The notes under the pieces: generated by a model
Databases searched by the model: none
What the model was told of the DNA's origin: nothing
What the model saw: only the letters and a program-made list of their open reading frames with translations
Origin: Cryobacterium sp. PH31-AA6
GTDB lineage: Bacteria > Actinomycetota > Actinomycetes > Actinomycetales > Microbacteriaceae
NCBI RefSeq assembly: GCF_030063195.1
Contig: NZ_JASISS010000001.1
Location: 241,818 to 305,817, forward strand
Length of the DNA stretch: 64,000 nucleotides
Reading direction: 5' to 3'
Shown here: piece after piece, positions 9,743 to 16,794 of the stretch
How the letters are laid out: every line of letters begins with the position of its first letter
Numbering within the stretch: position 1 is the stretch's first letter
Position numbers and translations under genes: made by a program

Positions 9743-9826
9743 AATGCTTCCTTCTGACGCGCCCCGCGTTACGGCCTAGAATCGGTAATGACCATAACGT
9801 TAGGCGATGGTCCGTTAGGAGTCAAC

Positions 9827-10396
9827 ATGCAGTTTGCCCATGACACCGAAGAAGCGTTGGAATTCGCCGTTGTGCTCGGTAACACCGAAGCCGCGGCATC
9901 CCGGAGCGGGGCCGACGAGCTCGGCACGCTCGAGCAGCTGGTCGAGTTCAACTCCCGGTATCCCTTTTCCGGGCGCGTCGACGGCGACGAGCACGAGCGG
10001 CAGGATGTGCTGCGGGCCCGCGACCAGGTGCGACTCCTTTGGAGCCTGGGTCGCGACGACGCGGCGCTCCAGGTGAACAGCATGCTCGCCGAGGCCCACG
10101 CGCAGCCGTACCTCACTCGGCACGACGGGTCCGACTGGCACATGCACGCCACCGAGCCCGAAGCGCCGCTGGGGGAGCGGATGCGCGTGGAGTTCGCGCT
10201 GGCCCTGATGGACGTCATTCGGATGGATGAGATGCAGCGTCTGCGCATCTGCGAGGCCGACGATTGCACGGGGCTCATCATCGATCTTTCGCGCAACGGG
10301 TCCAAGCGCTTCTGCAGCGCACGCTGCGGCAGCCGGGTGAACATGATCGCGTTCCGCAAGCGGAAGGGCGAGCAGGACTCAGACGCGTCCCATTAG
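9827..10396 (+). CDS. CGNR zinc-finger putative transcriptional regulator
   Basis: The start is taken at ATG 9827 because AGGAG lies seven bases upstream; an in-frame ATG at 9788 lacks such a site. The 189-residue product ends in a zinc-finger-like cluster: RICEADDCTGLIIDLSRN followed by RFCSARCGSRVNMIAFRKR, the four-Cys arrangement of CGNR proteins with CGSR in place of CGNR. The N-terminal domain (QFAHDTEEALEFAVVLGNTE) is typical of the family, which is thought to bind DNA and regulate adjacent genes. The intergenic region has two cgttagg repeats (9798-9804 and 9814-9820) and the palindrome taacgtta that could be its operator. It is divergent from the EamA transporter. Confidence 0.85.
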   Translation: MQFAHDTEEALEFAVVLGNTEAAASRSGADELGTLEQLVEFNSRYPFSGRVDGDEHERQDVLRARDQVRLLWSLGRDDAALQVNSMLAEAHAQPYLTRHDGSDWHMHATEPEAPLGERMRVEFALALMDVIRMDEMQRLRICEADDCTGLIIDLSRNGSKRFCSARCGSRVNMIAFRKRKGEQDSDASH

Positions 10397-10462
10397 CGCT
10401 GCCCGGATGCCGCGGGTCGGCCAGGGCAGGTCGACGATCCGCTTGCCCAGCGGCAGGAGCGC
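10379..10462 (-). pseudogene. yccF C-terminal tail remnant
   Basis: Read on the minus strand, 10421-10462 encodes ALLPLGKRIVDLPW, nearly the same as the end of the yccF remnant at 16511-16717 (ALMPLGKQIVDLP). The frame continues to a TGA at 10379-10381. No upstream YccF unit is present, so this is a fragment of about 14 recognisable codons. It lies between the convergent CGNR gene and transketolase and overlaps the last codons of the CGNR gene. The match is short but the DNA is also alike, including the shared segment ggcaggtcgacgatc. Confidence 0.5.
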
Positions 10463-10483
10463 CGGAGGTTCAACGCTCGCGGG

Positions 10484-12538
10484 TCAGGCCAGCGAGCCGG
10501 CCGGAACCCGGCCGGCCAGGGTCGCCTGCGCTGCCGCGACCACCGCATCGAGGTGGATACCGCGGCGGCGCATGACCTCGGGGCCGCTGCCCGACTCGCC
10601 GAACTCCTCGATGGACACCACGCGTCCGTCGAGTCCCACCCAGCGGTACCAGGCGTCGCCGCGGCCGGCCTCGACCGCGACCCGGGCGTGCAGCGCGGCC
10701 GGCAGCACGGACTCGCGGTAGTCGGCGGTCTGCTCGGCGAACCACTCCAGGCAGGGCATGGAGACCACGCGGGCGGAGATGCCCTGCTCGGCGACGTGGG
10801 CGGCGGCCTCGATCGCGAGGTGAACCTCACTGCCGGTGGCGAGGATCGCCAGGTCGCTGCCGTCGCCGTGCTGCCAGCGCACGTAGCCGCCGGCGGTCAC
10901 GCCCACGGGGGTGGTGTCGGTGCTCTCCAGCACGGGCAGGTCCTGCCGGCTGAGGATGAGCGCGACCGGCCGGTCGGGGGAGGCGAGGATGCGGCGCCAG
11001 GCCGCGACCACCTCGACGGAGTCCGCGGGACGCACCACGTCGAGCCCCGGAACGGTGCGGAGCGACGCGATCTGTTCGACCGGCTGGTGGGTGGGGCCGT
11101 CTTCGCCGACGGCGACGGAATCGTGGGTGTAGACGTACACCACGCCGAGTTCCATCAGCGCGCCGAGACGGATGCTCGGGCGCATGTAGTCGCTGAACAC
11201 CAGGTAGGTAGACGCGAACGGGCGCCACGGGCCCTGCAGCGCGATGCCGTTGAGGATCGCGGCCATGGCGTGTTCGCGGATGCCGAACCGGATGAACTCG
11301 CCGGCGGGGTTGGCAGCCGAGAAGCGTTCGCCGTCGACCTCCACCGTGGTGGAGCCGGCGAGGTCGGCGGAACCGCCCCAGAGGGGAGCCTCGCCCTGCA
11401 GGGCGCGCAGCACGGCGCCGTTGGTCTTGCGGGTGGCGATCATGTCGCCGGCGGCGCCCACGCCGACGGTGTCGAGGGCGGCGGTGCTGAACTCGCCACC
11501 CCGGAAGGCGCGCCAGCGCGCCGCGGCCTCGGGCTCGCGGATGCTCCACTCGAGGAGATCGGCCTCCCAATCGCGGTGCAGCTGCTCGCCGCGGGCGAGC
11601 GCGCCCCGGGTGTGCGCGAGGGTCTCGGGCGTGACGAGGTCCTCGAGGGGAGCGTCGGGGGCGAAGCCCAGCGTGGTCTTGACGGCTGCCAGCTCATCGG
11701 CGCCGAAACCGCCGGCGTGCGCGGCCGACGTGCCGCCGAACCGAACGGAGGGAGCGCCGATGACCGTGCGGAGGGCTACCAGGGTGGGGCGCCCGGTGGT
11801 GTCGGCCGCGTCGCGCAGGGTGGCCTCGATGGCGTCAAGGTCGTCGGGGGTGTCGACCTCGAGCACACGCCAGCCATAGGCCCGGTACCGGGCGCGCACG
11901 TCTTCGGAGAAGGTCTCGTCGGTGCCGGAGTCGATGGTGATGCCGTTGTCGTCCCAGATCAGCACCAGGTTGTCGAGGCCGAGGGTGCCGGCCAGGCTCG
12001 AGGCCTCACCCGAGACGCCCTCCTGCAGGCATCCGTCGCCCGCCACCACCCACGTGGTGTGGTCGAGGAGCGCGGATCCGGGGGTGAACACGGCGCTCTC
12101 GTGCCGGGCGGCCATGGCCATCCCGACCGCGGAGGCGACGCCCTGACCGAGGGGACCGGTGCTCATCTCGACGCCGACGGTGTGGTGCACCTCGGGGTGT
12201 CCCGGTGTCTTCGACCCGAGGGTGCGGCTCTTGGCGAGGTCGGCCAGGCTCAGCCCGTAGCCGGTGAAGTAGAGCTGGGTGTAGAGCGACAGGCTGGCGT
12301 GACCGGCCGAAAGAACGAAGCGATCCCGGCCGGGCCAGTCGGGGTGGCCGGGAGAGTGTCGCAGAACCCGGGAGAACAGCACATGGGACAATGGCGCCAA
12401 TGCCATGGCGGTGCCGCCGTGTCCATGTCCTTTTGTCTGAACTACGTGGGCGGCCAGCGCCTGGGCGCTCGCGACGACTCGCGCGTCGAGCTCGGCCTGC
12501 GTCGGCGTTGACGGGGGATTCGAAGATTCGGTAGTCAT
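10484..12538 (-). CDS. tkt: Transketolase
   Basis: This 684-residue enzyme transfers two-carbon ketol units in the non-oxidative pentose phosphate pathway, using thiamine diphosphate and a divalent metal. The N-terminal domain has KGHGHGGTAMALAPL and GPLGQGVASAVG, and the TPP motif opens with GDGCLQEG and closes with an Asn in LIWDDNGI. The middle domain has the catalytic Glu region FIRFGIREHAMAAILNG and the sugar-binding DSVAVGEDGPTHQPVEQ. Length is normal for the family. It is divergent from a ROK regulator, and the A+T-rich palindrome at 12546-12571 lies directly upstream. Placement beside an ascorbate-type PTS suggests a catabolic, inducible transketolase rather than the central one, but this is inference. 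Confidence 0.95.
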   Translation of the reverse strand: MTTESSNPPSTPTQAELDARVVASAQALAAHVVQTKGHGHGGTAMALAPLSHVLFSRVLRHSPGHPDWPGRDRFVLSAGHASLSLYTQLYFTGYGLSLADLAKSRTLGSKTPGHPEVHHTVGVEMSTGPLGQGVASAVGMAMAARHESAVFTPGSALLDHTTWVVAGDGCLQEGVSGEASSLAGTLGLDNLVLIWDDNGITIDSGTDETFSEDVRARYRAYGWRVLEVDTPDDLDAIEATLRDAADTTGRPTLVALRTVIGAPSVRFGGTSAAHAGGFGADELAAVKTTLGFAPDAPLEDLVTPETLAHTRGALARGEQLHRDWEADLLEWSIREPEAAARWRAFRGGEFSTAALDTVGVGAAGDMIATRKTNGAVLRALQGEAPLWGGSADLAGSTTVEVDGERFSAANPAGEFIRFGIREHAMAAILNGIALQGPWRPFASTYLVFSDYMRPSIRLGALMELGVVYVYTHDSVAVGEDGPTHQPVEQIASLRTVPGLDVVRPADSVEVVAAWRRILASPDRPVALILSRQDLPVLESTDTTPVGVTAGGYVRWQHGDGSDLAILATGSEVHLAIEAAAHVAEQGISARVVSMPCLEWFAEQTADYRESVLPAALHARVAVEAGRGDAWYRWVGLDGRVVSIEEFGESGSGPEVMRRRGIHLDAVVAAAQATLAGRVPAGSLA

Positions 12539-12545
12539 GCGACAT

Positions 12546-12571
12546 ACTTTGGTATATAAATGTACTTAAGT
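12546..12571. promoter_or_regulatory. Candidate ROK-regulator operator at tkt promoter
   Basis: An A+T-rich imperfect palindrome stands out in the tkt/ROK intergenic region. The left half is actttggtatat and the reverse complement of the right half is acttaagtacat, agreeing at 9 of 12 positions with two bases between. It begins eight bases upstream of the tkt start codon, so a bound repressor would block tkt. A related site, also starting actttggt, lies upstream of the PTS operon at 13855-13880. Confidence 0.55.
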
Positions 12572-12632
12572 CAATTACGGGTCCGGCGCCGTGACGAGCA
12601 CAGGTCGGATTCGTAACGGGGATAGGAAATCG

Positions 12633-13817
12633 ATGGCGCACACACTGTCCACAGGCTCCGGTGTGGTGCTTGGCCTCATTCGATCCGGCCAGGCCACGAC
12701 CCGCAGTGATCTGATCGACCAGCTCGGCTGGTCGCGCATCACCCTCGCCAGGCGGCTCGACGAACTTCTGCTCGCATCGATCGTGGTGAGTGTCGGGCAA
12801 CTCGATTCCCGCGGTGGTCGCCCACCCGAGGAGTTCGCGGTCAACCCGAACGCCGGCCTGTTGCTTGCCGTGGACATCGGGGGGTCACACACCCGCCTGG
12901 CCGTCACCGACCTGGTCTCCACCATCCTCAGTGAGGACGACGCGGACATCGGACTGGGCGAAGGTCCCGAGGATGTATTCGACTGGGCGATCCAGGTCTT
13001 CGACCACATGCTCGAGCGGCTCGGCAAGACCCGCGGTGACGTGGTGGGGATCGGTGTCGGGGTGCCCGGCCCGATCGACTTTCTGACCGGGCGACTCGCC
13101 GCCCCGCAGGTCTGCCCGCAGTGGGAGGGCGTGCTGGTGGAGGACTACTTCGCCGGACGATACGACCATGTCGTCTTCGCCGTCGACCGCGACGTGAACA
13201 TCATGGCGATGGCCGAGGTGCGCGAGGGGGGGAGCGGATATCGGGACGTCGCGGTGCTGAAGGCCGGCATGGGGGTCGGTCTCGCATTCGTGCTCGACGG
13301 CTCGATCTACCACGGCTCACGCGGGGGAGCGGGCGACCTCAGCTCGGTGCGCGCAGGCGGAGCGCAGACGGAACGGCTCGAGACGATCGCCAGCGGTGCG
13401 GTCATCCGCCGCGAACTGCAGCGCCGGGGCTACAGCGTGCGCACCAGCACTGACATCGTCGGCCTCGCGCACCAGGGCGACCCGGAGGTGCTTCGGCTGC
13501 TCGGCGAGACGGGCACCGCCATCGGGCAGAGTCTGGCGCACGTGGTTGGGCTGCTGAACCCGGAGGCCGTTGTGATCGGCGGCAATCTCGCCCAGGCCGG
13601 CGAACCCTTCCTCGGGGCGATCCGGGAGGCGATCTTCTCCGGCGCCCGGGACTTCGCCCTCCAGGGGCTGGTGGTGGAGAAGTCGCGACTCGGTCATATT
13701 GCCGGGGTCACGGGTGCCTCACTGCTCGCGCAGGACGCGCTGTTCGATGCTGATCGAATCAGTCGGCTCACGCGCGGAGGCGTGCCCGGAGTCTCTCTCC
13801 GCGCCCTCGCGAACTGA
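12633..13817 (+). CDS. ROK-family transcriptional regulator
   Basis: ATG 12633 is preferred over the in-frame ATG at 12591 because an AGGAA site lies just upstream. The 394-residue product has an N-terminal winged helix (about residues 1-75; ATTRSDLIDQLGWSRITLAR) and a C-terminal sugar-kinase-like ROK domain starting LAVDIGGSHTRLAVTD, with GVGVPGPID and GGAGDLSSV. The family's cysteine-rich zinc site is not evident: the usual GHxxxxxxGxxCxCGxxGC region reads GDLSSVRAGGAQTERLETIAS, so sugar binding may be altered. It stands between divergent tkt and the downstream PTS genes and probably controls both through the similar palindromes at 12546-12571 and 13855-13880. Confidence 0.88.
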   Translation: MAHTLSTGSGVVLGLIRSGQATTRSDLIDQLGWSRITLARRLDELLLASIVVSVGQLDSRGGRPPEEFAVNPNAGLLLAVDIGGSHTRLAVTDLVSTILSEDDADIGLGEGPEDVFDWAIQVFDHMLERLGKTRGDVVGIGVGVPGPIDFLTGRLAAPQVCPQWEGVLVEDYFAGRYDHVVFAVDRDVNIMAMAEVREGGSGYRDVAVLKAGMGVGLAFVLDGSIYHGSRGGAGDLSSVRAGGAQTERLETIASGAVIRRELQRRGYSVRTSTDIVGLAHQGDPEVLRLLGETGTAIGQSLAHVVGLLNPEAVVIGGNLAQAGEPFLGAIREAIFSGARDFALQGLVVEKSRLGHIAGVTGASLLAQDALFDADRISRLTRGGVPGVSLRALAN

Positions 13818-13854
13818 TCCTGCGCCGGTGGGGCGGCTGAGCATAGATCAAAGA

Positions 13855-13880
13855 ACTTTGGTTCATTTGTAGACAAAAGG
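13855..13880. promoter_or_regulatory. Candidate ROK-regulator operator upstream of PTS operon
   Basis: The segment starts actttggttcat and its right half, reverse complemented, reads ccttttgtctac, agreeing at 7 of 12 positions with the same two-base centre as the tkt site. The first eight bases are identical to the tkt-side site. It lies 75-100 bases upstream of the IIA start, in an A+T-rich island where a promoter is expected. Confidence 0.5.
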
Positions 13881-13909
13881 TCGCTAAGGGAAATAGAGTA
13901 AACCCAGTC

Positions 13910-13929
13910 GCCCCTTCTTGCAAGGGGGC
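13910..13929 (+). promoter_or_regulatory. Leader hairpin upstream of PTS IIA
   Basis: The bases gccccttcttgcaagggggc can fold into a seven-pair stem (one G-U) with a small loop, ending 26 bases before the IIA start codon. There is no following T run, so it is not a canonical terminator; it may stabilise the mRNA or affect translation. No riboswitch family was recognised. Confidence 0.35.
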
Positions 13930-13955
13930 CCGAATCCAAACAAAGGAGTTCATTC

Positions 13956-14417
13956 GTGACATTCAATCTGGCCGAGGCGCTGTCGTCGATCGTGACCCAA
14001 GCGGATGCAGCCGACTGGCGTGCCGCGATCCGACTCGCGGGCGATGGGCTGGTGGCCGGAGGGGCAGCGACTGAGGCCTACACCGACGAAATGATCGCGG
14101 CAGTCGAGCAGCACGGACCATACATCGTCATCGCACCGGGTATCGCCCTCGCGCACTCCCGTCCGTCGCCGGCGGTTCTCACCGGCGGCCTCAGCTGGGT
14201 CAGCCTGGCCAGACCCGTCGAGTTCGGCAACGCGGCAAACGACCCCGTGTCCCTCGTGATCGGACTCGCCGCAGTCGACCACGACGCGCACCTGCAGGTG
14301 ATGCGAGCTCTCGCCGGAGTGCTATCCAACAGCTCGGCCATGGAGCGGCTCCACGCCGCCACGACGCCCGACGACGTTCGGGTCGTGCTCGGCGAACTCG
14401 CCACCGCCGCCGCGTAA
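13956..14417 (+). CDS. PTS EIIA component (ascorbate/mannitol-fructose type)
   Basis: The 153-residue protein starts at GTG 13956 behind an AGGAG site. It accepts phosphate from HPr on a histidine, seen in GIALAHSRPSPAV near residue 68, the typical motif of the EIIA(Man/Fru/Ula-like) fold. It is the first gene of a three-gene operon encoding separate IIA, IIB and IIC chains, the arrangement known from the ulaC-ulaB-ulaA ascorbate system. The substrate is not certain: no ulaG lactonase, UlaD or UlaE is nearby, and the linked enzyme is transketolase. Confidence 0.85.
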   Translation: MTFNLAEALSSIVTQADAADWRAAIRLAGDGLVAGGAATEAYTDEMIAAVEQHGPYIVIAPGIALAHSRPSPAVLTGGLSWVSLARPVEFGNAANDPVSLVIGLAAVDHDAHLQVMRALAGVLSNSSAMERLHAATTPDDVRVVLGELATAAA

Positions 14418-14436
14418 CGCACACCACGGGCATCCG

Positions 14437-14452
14437 CCCCCCTCTTTCTCAC
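14437..14452 (+). repeat. Pyrimidine-rich leader repeat, copy 1 (upstream of IIB)
   Basis: The 16-base word cccccctctttctcac occurs here, 31 bases before the IIB start codon, and again exactly at 14769-14784, 26 bases before the IIC start codon. Position in two successive intercistronic leaders of one operon suggests a shared post-transcriptional control site, for example a pairing site for a G-rich small RNA. Confidence 0.6.
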
Positions 14453-14483
14453 TCGTATCTCACCTCAATCGAAAGGCACCCCC

Positions 14484-14756
14484 ATGAAGATCGTCGCCGT
14501 CTGTGGAATGGGCATTGGAACGTCAGTGCTCCTGAAAATGAACGCCGAGAAGGTTCTCGCCAAGCTCGGCATAGATGCGGATGTCGAAGCCGCCGACATG
14601 GGCGTTGCTCGCGGTGCCGCGCAAATGGCCGAAATCGTGCTCACCTCTGCGGAACTGGCCGAGGAACTCGGCGATGTTCCCGCCGAGGTCATCGTCATTA
14701 AGAACTTCTTCGATCTGGACGAGATCACCGAGAAGCTCACCGCGGCCCTCGAGTAA
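14484..14756 (+). CDS. PTS EIIB component (ascorbate/SgaB type)
   Basis: This 90-residue protein is a lactose/ascorbate-type IIB domain, which carries phosphate on a cysteine between IIA and the sugar. The phosphocysteine loop is at the very N-terminus: KIVAVCGMGIGTSVLLKM, with Cys7. A second conserved patch, VIVIKNFFDLDEI, closes the fold. The gene is separated from IIA by 66 bases containing a pyrimidine-rich repeat, and from IIC by 54 bases containing the same repeat. Its ribosome site is GAAAGG, a few bases before the ATG. Confidence 0.88.
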   Translation: MKIVAVCGMGIGTSVLLKMNAEKVLAKLGIDADVEAADMGVARGAAQMAEIVLTSAELAEELGDVPAEVIVIKNFFDLDEITEKLTAALE

Positions 14757-14768
14757 CCCCCACACCTT

Positions 14769-14784
14769 CCCCCCTCTTTCTCAC
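14769..14784 (+). repeat. Pyrimidine-rich leader repeat, copy 2 (upstream of IIC)
   Basis: This is an exact second copy of the 16-base word described at 14437-14452, here between the IIB stop and the IIC start. The flanking bases differ between the copies, so only this word seems conserved. Confidence 0.6.
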
Positions 14785-14810
14785 CCACTCACAGAATTAG
14801 GAGCACTCAC

Positions 14811-16337
14811 ATGGAGTGGCTCGTCGTCGTACTCAATTTCATCGGGCACCAGGTCCTCAACGTCCCCGCCTATCTGATCGGCATCATCACCGCCATCGGG
14901 CTCATCGCGCTCAAGCGCAACTCCGGGCAGGTGGTGGGCGGCGCACTCAAAGCGGCTCTCGGCTTCCTGATTCTCGGTGCCGGAGCCAACGTGGTGGTTG
15001 GCTCCCTCGACCCGCTGGGGAAACTGATCCTTGCGGTGACCGGCGCCCAGGGCGTCATCCCCACCAACGAGGTCATCACCGCCATCGCGCAGGAGCAGTT
15101 CGGCGCCCAGAGCGCCTACGTGCTGACCCTGGGGTTCCTGGTGATGCTCGCACTGGCGCGCTTCACCCCGCTCAAGTACGTGTTCCTCACGGGGCACCAC
15201 ATGGTCTTCATGGCCACCATGCTCACGGTGGTGCTGTCCGTCGGTTTCGGCGACGGCCTCGGCTGGCTCGTGGTCGTGATCGGCGCCCTTCTCCTCGGCG
15301 TGATCATGGTCGTGATGCCCGCCTTCGTGCACCCGTGGACCAAGAAGATCACCGGCAACGACACCATCGCGATCGGGCACTTCGGCACACTCGGGTACAT
15401 CGCCGCCGGTGCCACCGGCCAGGCTGTCGGACGCCGGAGCAAGTCCACGGAACACATCAAGTTCCCCCAGGGGCTCAAGTTTCTGCGTGACTCGATGGTT
15501 GCCACCTCACTGTCGATGGTGCTCATCTATATGGTCTTCTCCGTGTGGGGCCTCATCGCGCTCCCTCTCGACGAGGCTCTCGCGATCTTCGGCTCGGCCG
15601 ACGCCGGCGCGTTCCTCATGGCCGGATTCGGGCAGGCCCTGCAGTTCGGTGTGGGTGTCGCCGTGATCCTCTACGGTGTGCGTACCTTCCTTGGTGAACT
15701 GGTGCCCGCCTTCCAGGGAATCGCTGAGAAGGTCGTGCCCGGAGCGCGCCCCGCCCTCGACATCCCGGTCGTGTTCCCGTTCGGCGCCAACGCCGTGCTC
15801 ATCGGCTTCCTGAGCTCCTTCGCCGGTGGCCTCATCGCGCTGGGGATTCTCGCGGCCTGGCTGAACCCGATGTTCGGGCTCGCGCTCATCCTCCCCGGCA
15901 TGGTGCCCCACTTCTTCACCGGTGGTGGAGCCGGTGTCTTCGGCAACGCGACGGGTGGACGAATCGGTGCCATGATCGGTGGATTCGTCAACGGCGTTAT
16001 CATCACCATCCTCCCCGCCATCCTGCTGCTGGTGCTCGGCGACTTCGGTTTCGCCAACAGCACCTTCGGCGACGCCGACTTCGGCTGGTTCGGCACCCTC
16101 GTGGGCGTCAGCGTCGGCGGCGGGACCGGAATGGGCATTGTGCTCTCGATCCTCATCGCGGTTGTGCTGGTCAGCGGCGCGATCGTCTTCCAGATCCGCG
16201 TCGTGGACAAGGGCTGGGTGCCCGGAGCCAAGCGTGACGCCTGGATTGCGGAAGAGGAGGCTGCGGAAAAGGCCATCCTCGACGCCGAGAAGGCTCGACG
16301 CAAGGCAGAGAAGGAAGCGGCGGCCACCGCCGACTAA
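14811..16337 (+). CDS. ulaA: PTS EIIC component, ascorbate (SgaT/UlaA) type permease
   Basis: This 508-residue membrane permease has about 11 hydrophobic segments and the family landmarks NVPAYLIGIITAIGL near the N-terminus, FLILGAGANVVV, and KYVFLTGHHMVFMATM near residue 125. It moves the sugar while IIB phosphorylates it. The last 40 residues are a charged, Ala/Lys/Glu-rich helix (EEEAAEKAILDAEKARRKAE) typical of actinobacterial members. The ribosome site is TTAGGAG. A strong terminator follows at 16361-16393, so the operon is IIA-IIB-IIC only. The symbol is by family; the true substrate may be another acidic or pentose-like sugar. Confidence 0.88.
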   Translation: MEWLVVVLNFIGHQVLNVPAYLIGIITAIGLIALKRNSGQVVGGALKAALGFLILGAGANVVVGSLDPLGKLILAVTGAQGVIPTNEVITAIAQEQFGAQSAYVLTLGFLVMLALARFTPLKYVFLTGHHMVFMATMLTVVLSVGFGDGLGWLVVVIGALLLGVIMVVMPAFVHPWTKKITGNDTIAIGHFGTLGYIAAGATGQAVGRRSKSTEHIKFPQGLKFLRDSMVATSLSMVLIYMVFSVWGLIALPLDEALAIFGSADAGAFLMAGFGQALQFGVGVAVILYGVRTFLGELVPAFQGIAEKVVPGARPALDIPVVFPFGANAVLIGFLSSFAGGLIALGILAAWLNPMFGLALILPGMVPHFFTGGGAGVFGNATGGRIGAMIGGFVNGVIITILPAILLLVLGDFGFANSTFGDADFGWFGTLVGVSVGGGTGMGIVLSILIAVVLVSGAIVFQIRVVDKGWVPGAKRDAWIAEEEAAEKAILDAEKARRKAEKEAAATAD

Positions 16338-16360
16338 CTCAGTTGGTCGCATGTTCCGCC

Positions 16361-16393
16361 AGAGGGCGGCTCCGCAGTGCGGAGCCGCCCTCT
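16361..16393 (+). terminator. Rho-independent-like terminator of PTS operon
   Basis: A perfect 15-base-pair stem (16361-16375 with 16379-16393) closes a three-base loop; the arm is agagggcggctccgc. Only a weak T-containing tail (gttcgtgtct) follows, as is common in high-GC actinobacteria. It lies 23 bases after the IIC stop codon. Confidence 0.85.
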
Positions 16394-16510
16394 GTTCGTG
16401 TCTGGGCTGGCTGGGCATCACGGCCACCTGGGTGGTCGTCGCACACTACGACGGAATTCGATTGCGCGGCCCGAAAACTCGACAGATCAGCGCTGATTTA
16501 GGCAGCGGGC

Positions 16511-16717
16511 TTAGGGCAGGTCGACGATCTGCTTGCCGAGCGGCATCAGCGCGACCGGGATCAGTTTGAAGTTGGCGATCCCGAACGGGATGCCGATGAT
16601 CGTGATGCAGAGCGCGATGCCCGAGACCAGGTGGGTGAGGGCGATCCGCCAGCCGGCCAGCACCACCCAGACGAGGTTGCCGTGTTCCAGGCCGCATTTG
16701 GTTGGACCGACAGCCAT
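16511..16717 (-). pseudogene. yccF C-terminal-unit remnant
   Basis: The minus strand from about 16681 to 16511 encodes GNLVWVVLAGWRIALTHLVS and then ALCITIIGIPFGIANFKLIP, ending PLGKQIVDLP and a stop. This is the second hydrophobic unit of YccF proteins, with the characteristic TIIGIPFGI core. The first unit is missing: upstream codons (MAVGPTKCGLEH) do not resemble it, and within ten bases the sequence becomes the 23-bp tandem repeat array. It is best read as a 5'-truncated gene, possibly cut by arrival of the ATPase locus at 16792. Confidence 0.7.
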
Positions 16718-16725
16718 CTGGACGG

Positions 16726-16794
16726 GCTATCGGTAGGGTGAATATACTGCTATCGGTAGAGTAAAAGTTCTGCTATCGGTAGAGTACAAACATG
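16726..16794. repeat. Three 23-bp tandem repeats covering the start of the AAA ATPase gene
   Basis: Three units start at 16726, 16749 and 16772, an exact 23-base period. Each begins gctatcggtag and continues with ggtgaa or agta plus a variable A/T-rich tail. The core ctatcggtag is a near-palindrome. The third unit ends in the ATG (16792-16794) of the downstream gene, so the array occupies the whole leader and no normal Shine-Dalgarno site is present. It resembles a tandem operator array and could give autoregulation of a probably leaderless transcript. Confidence 0.8.

Noticed and set aside
10553..12511. Long plus-strand open frame opposite transketolase
   Set aside because: Gly/Ala/Arg-rich shadow of tkt with no recognisable domain.
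16726..16794. Possible short CRISPR-like or origin iteron array
   Set aside because: Only three units, no spacers; no replication gene nearby. A regulatory array is the simpler reading, though iterons cannot be excluded.
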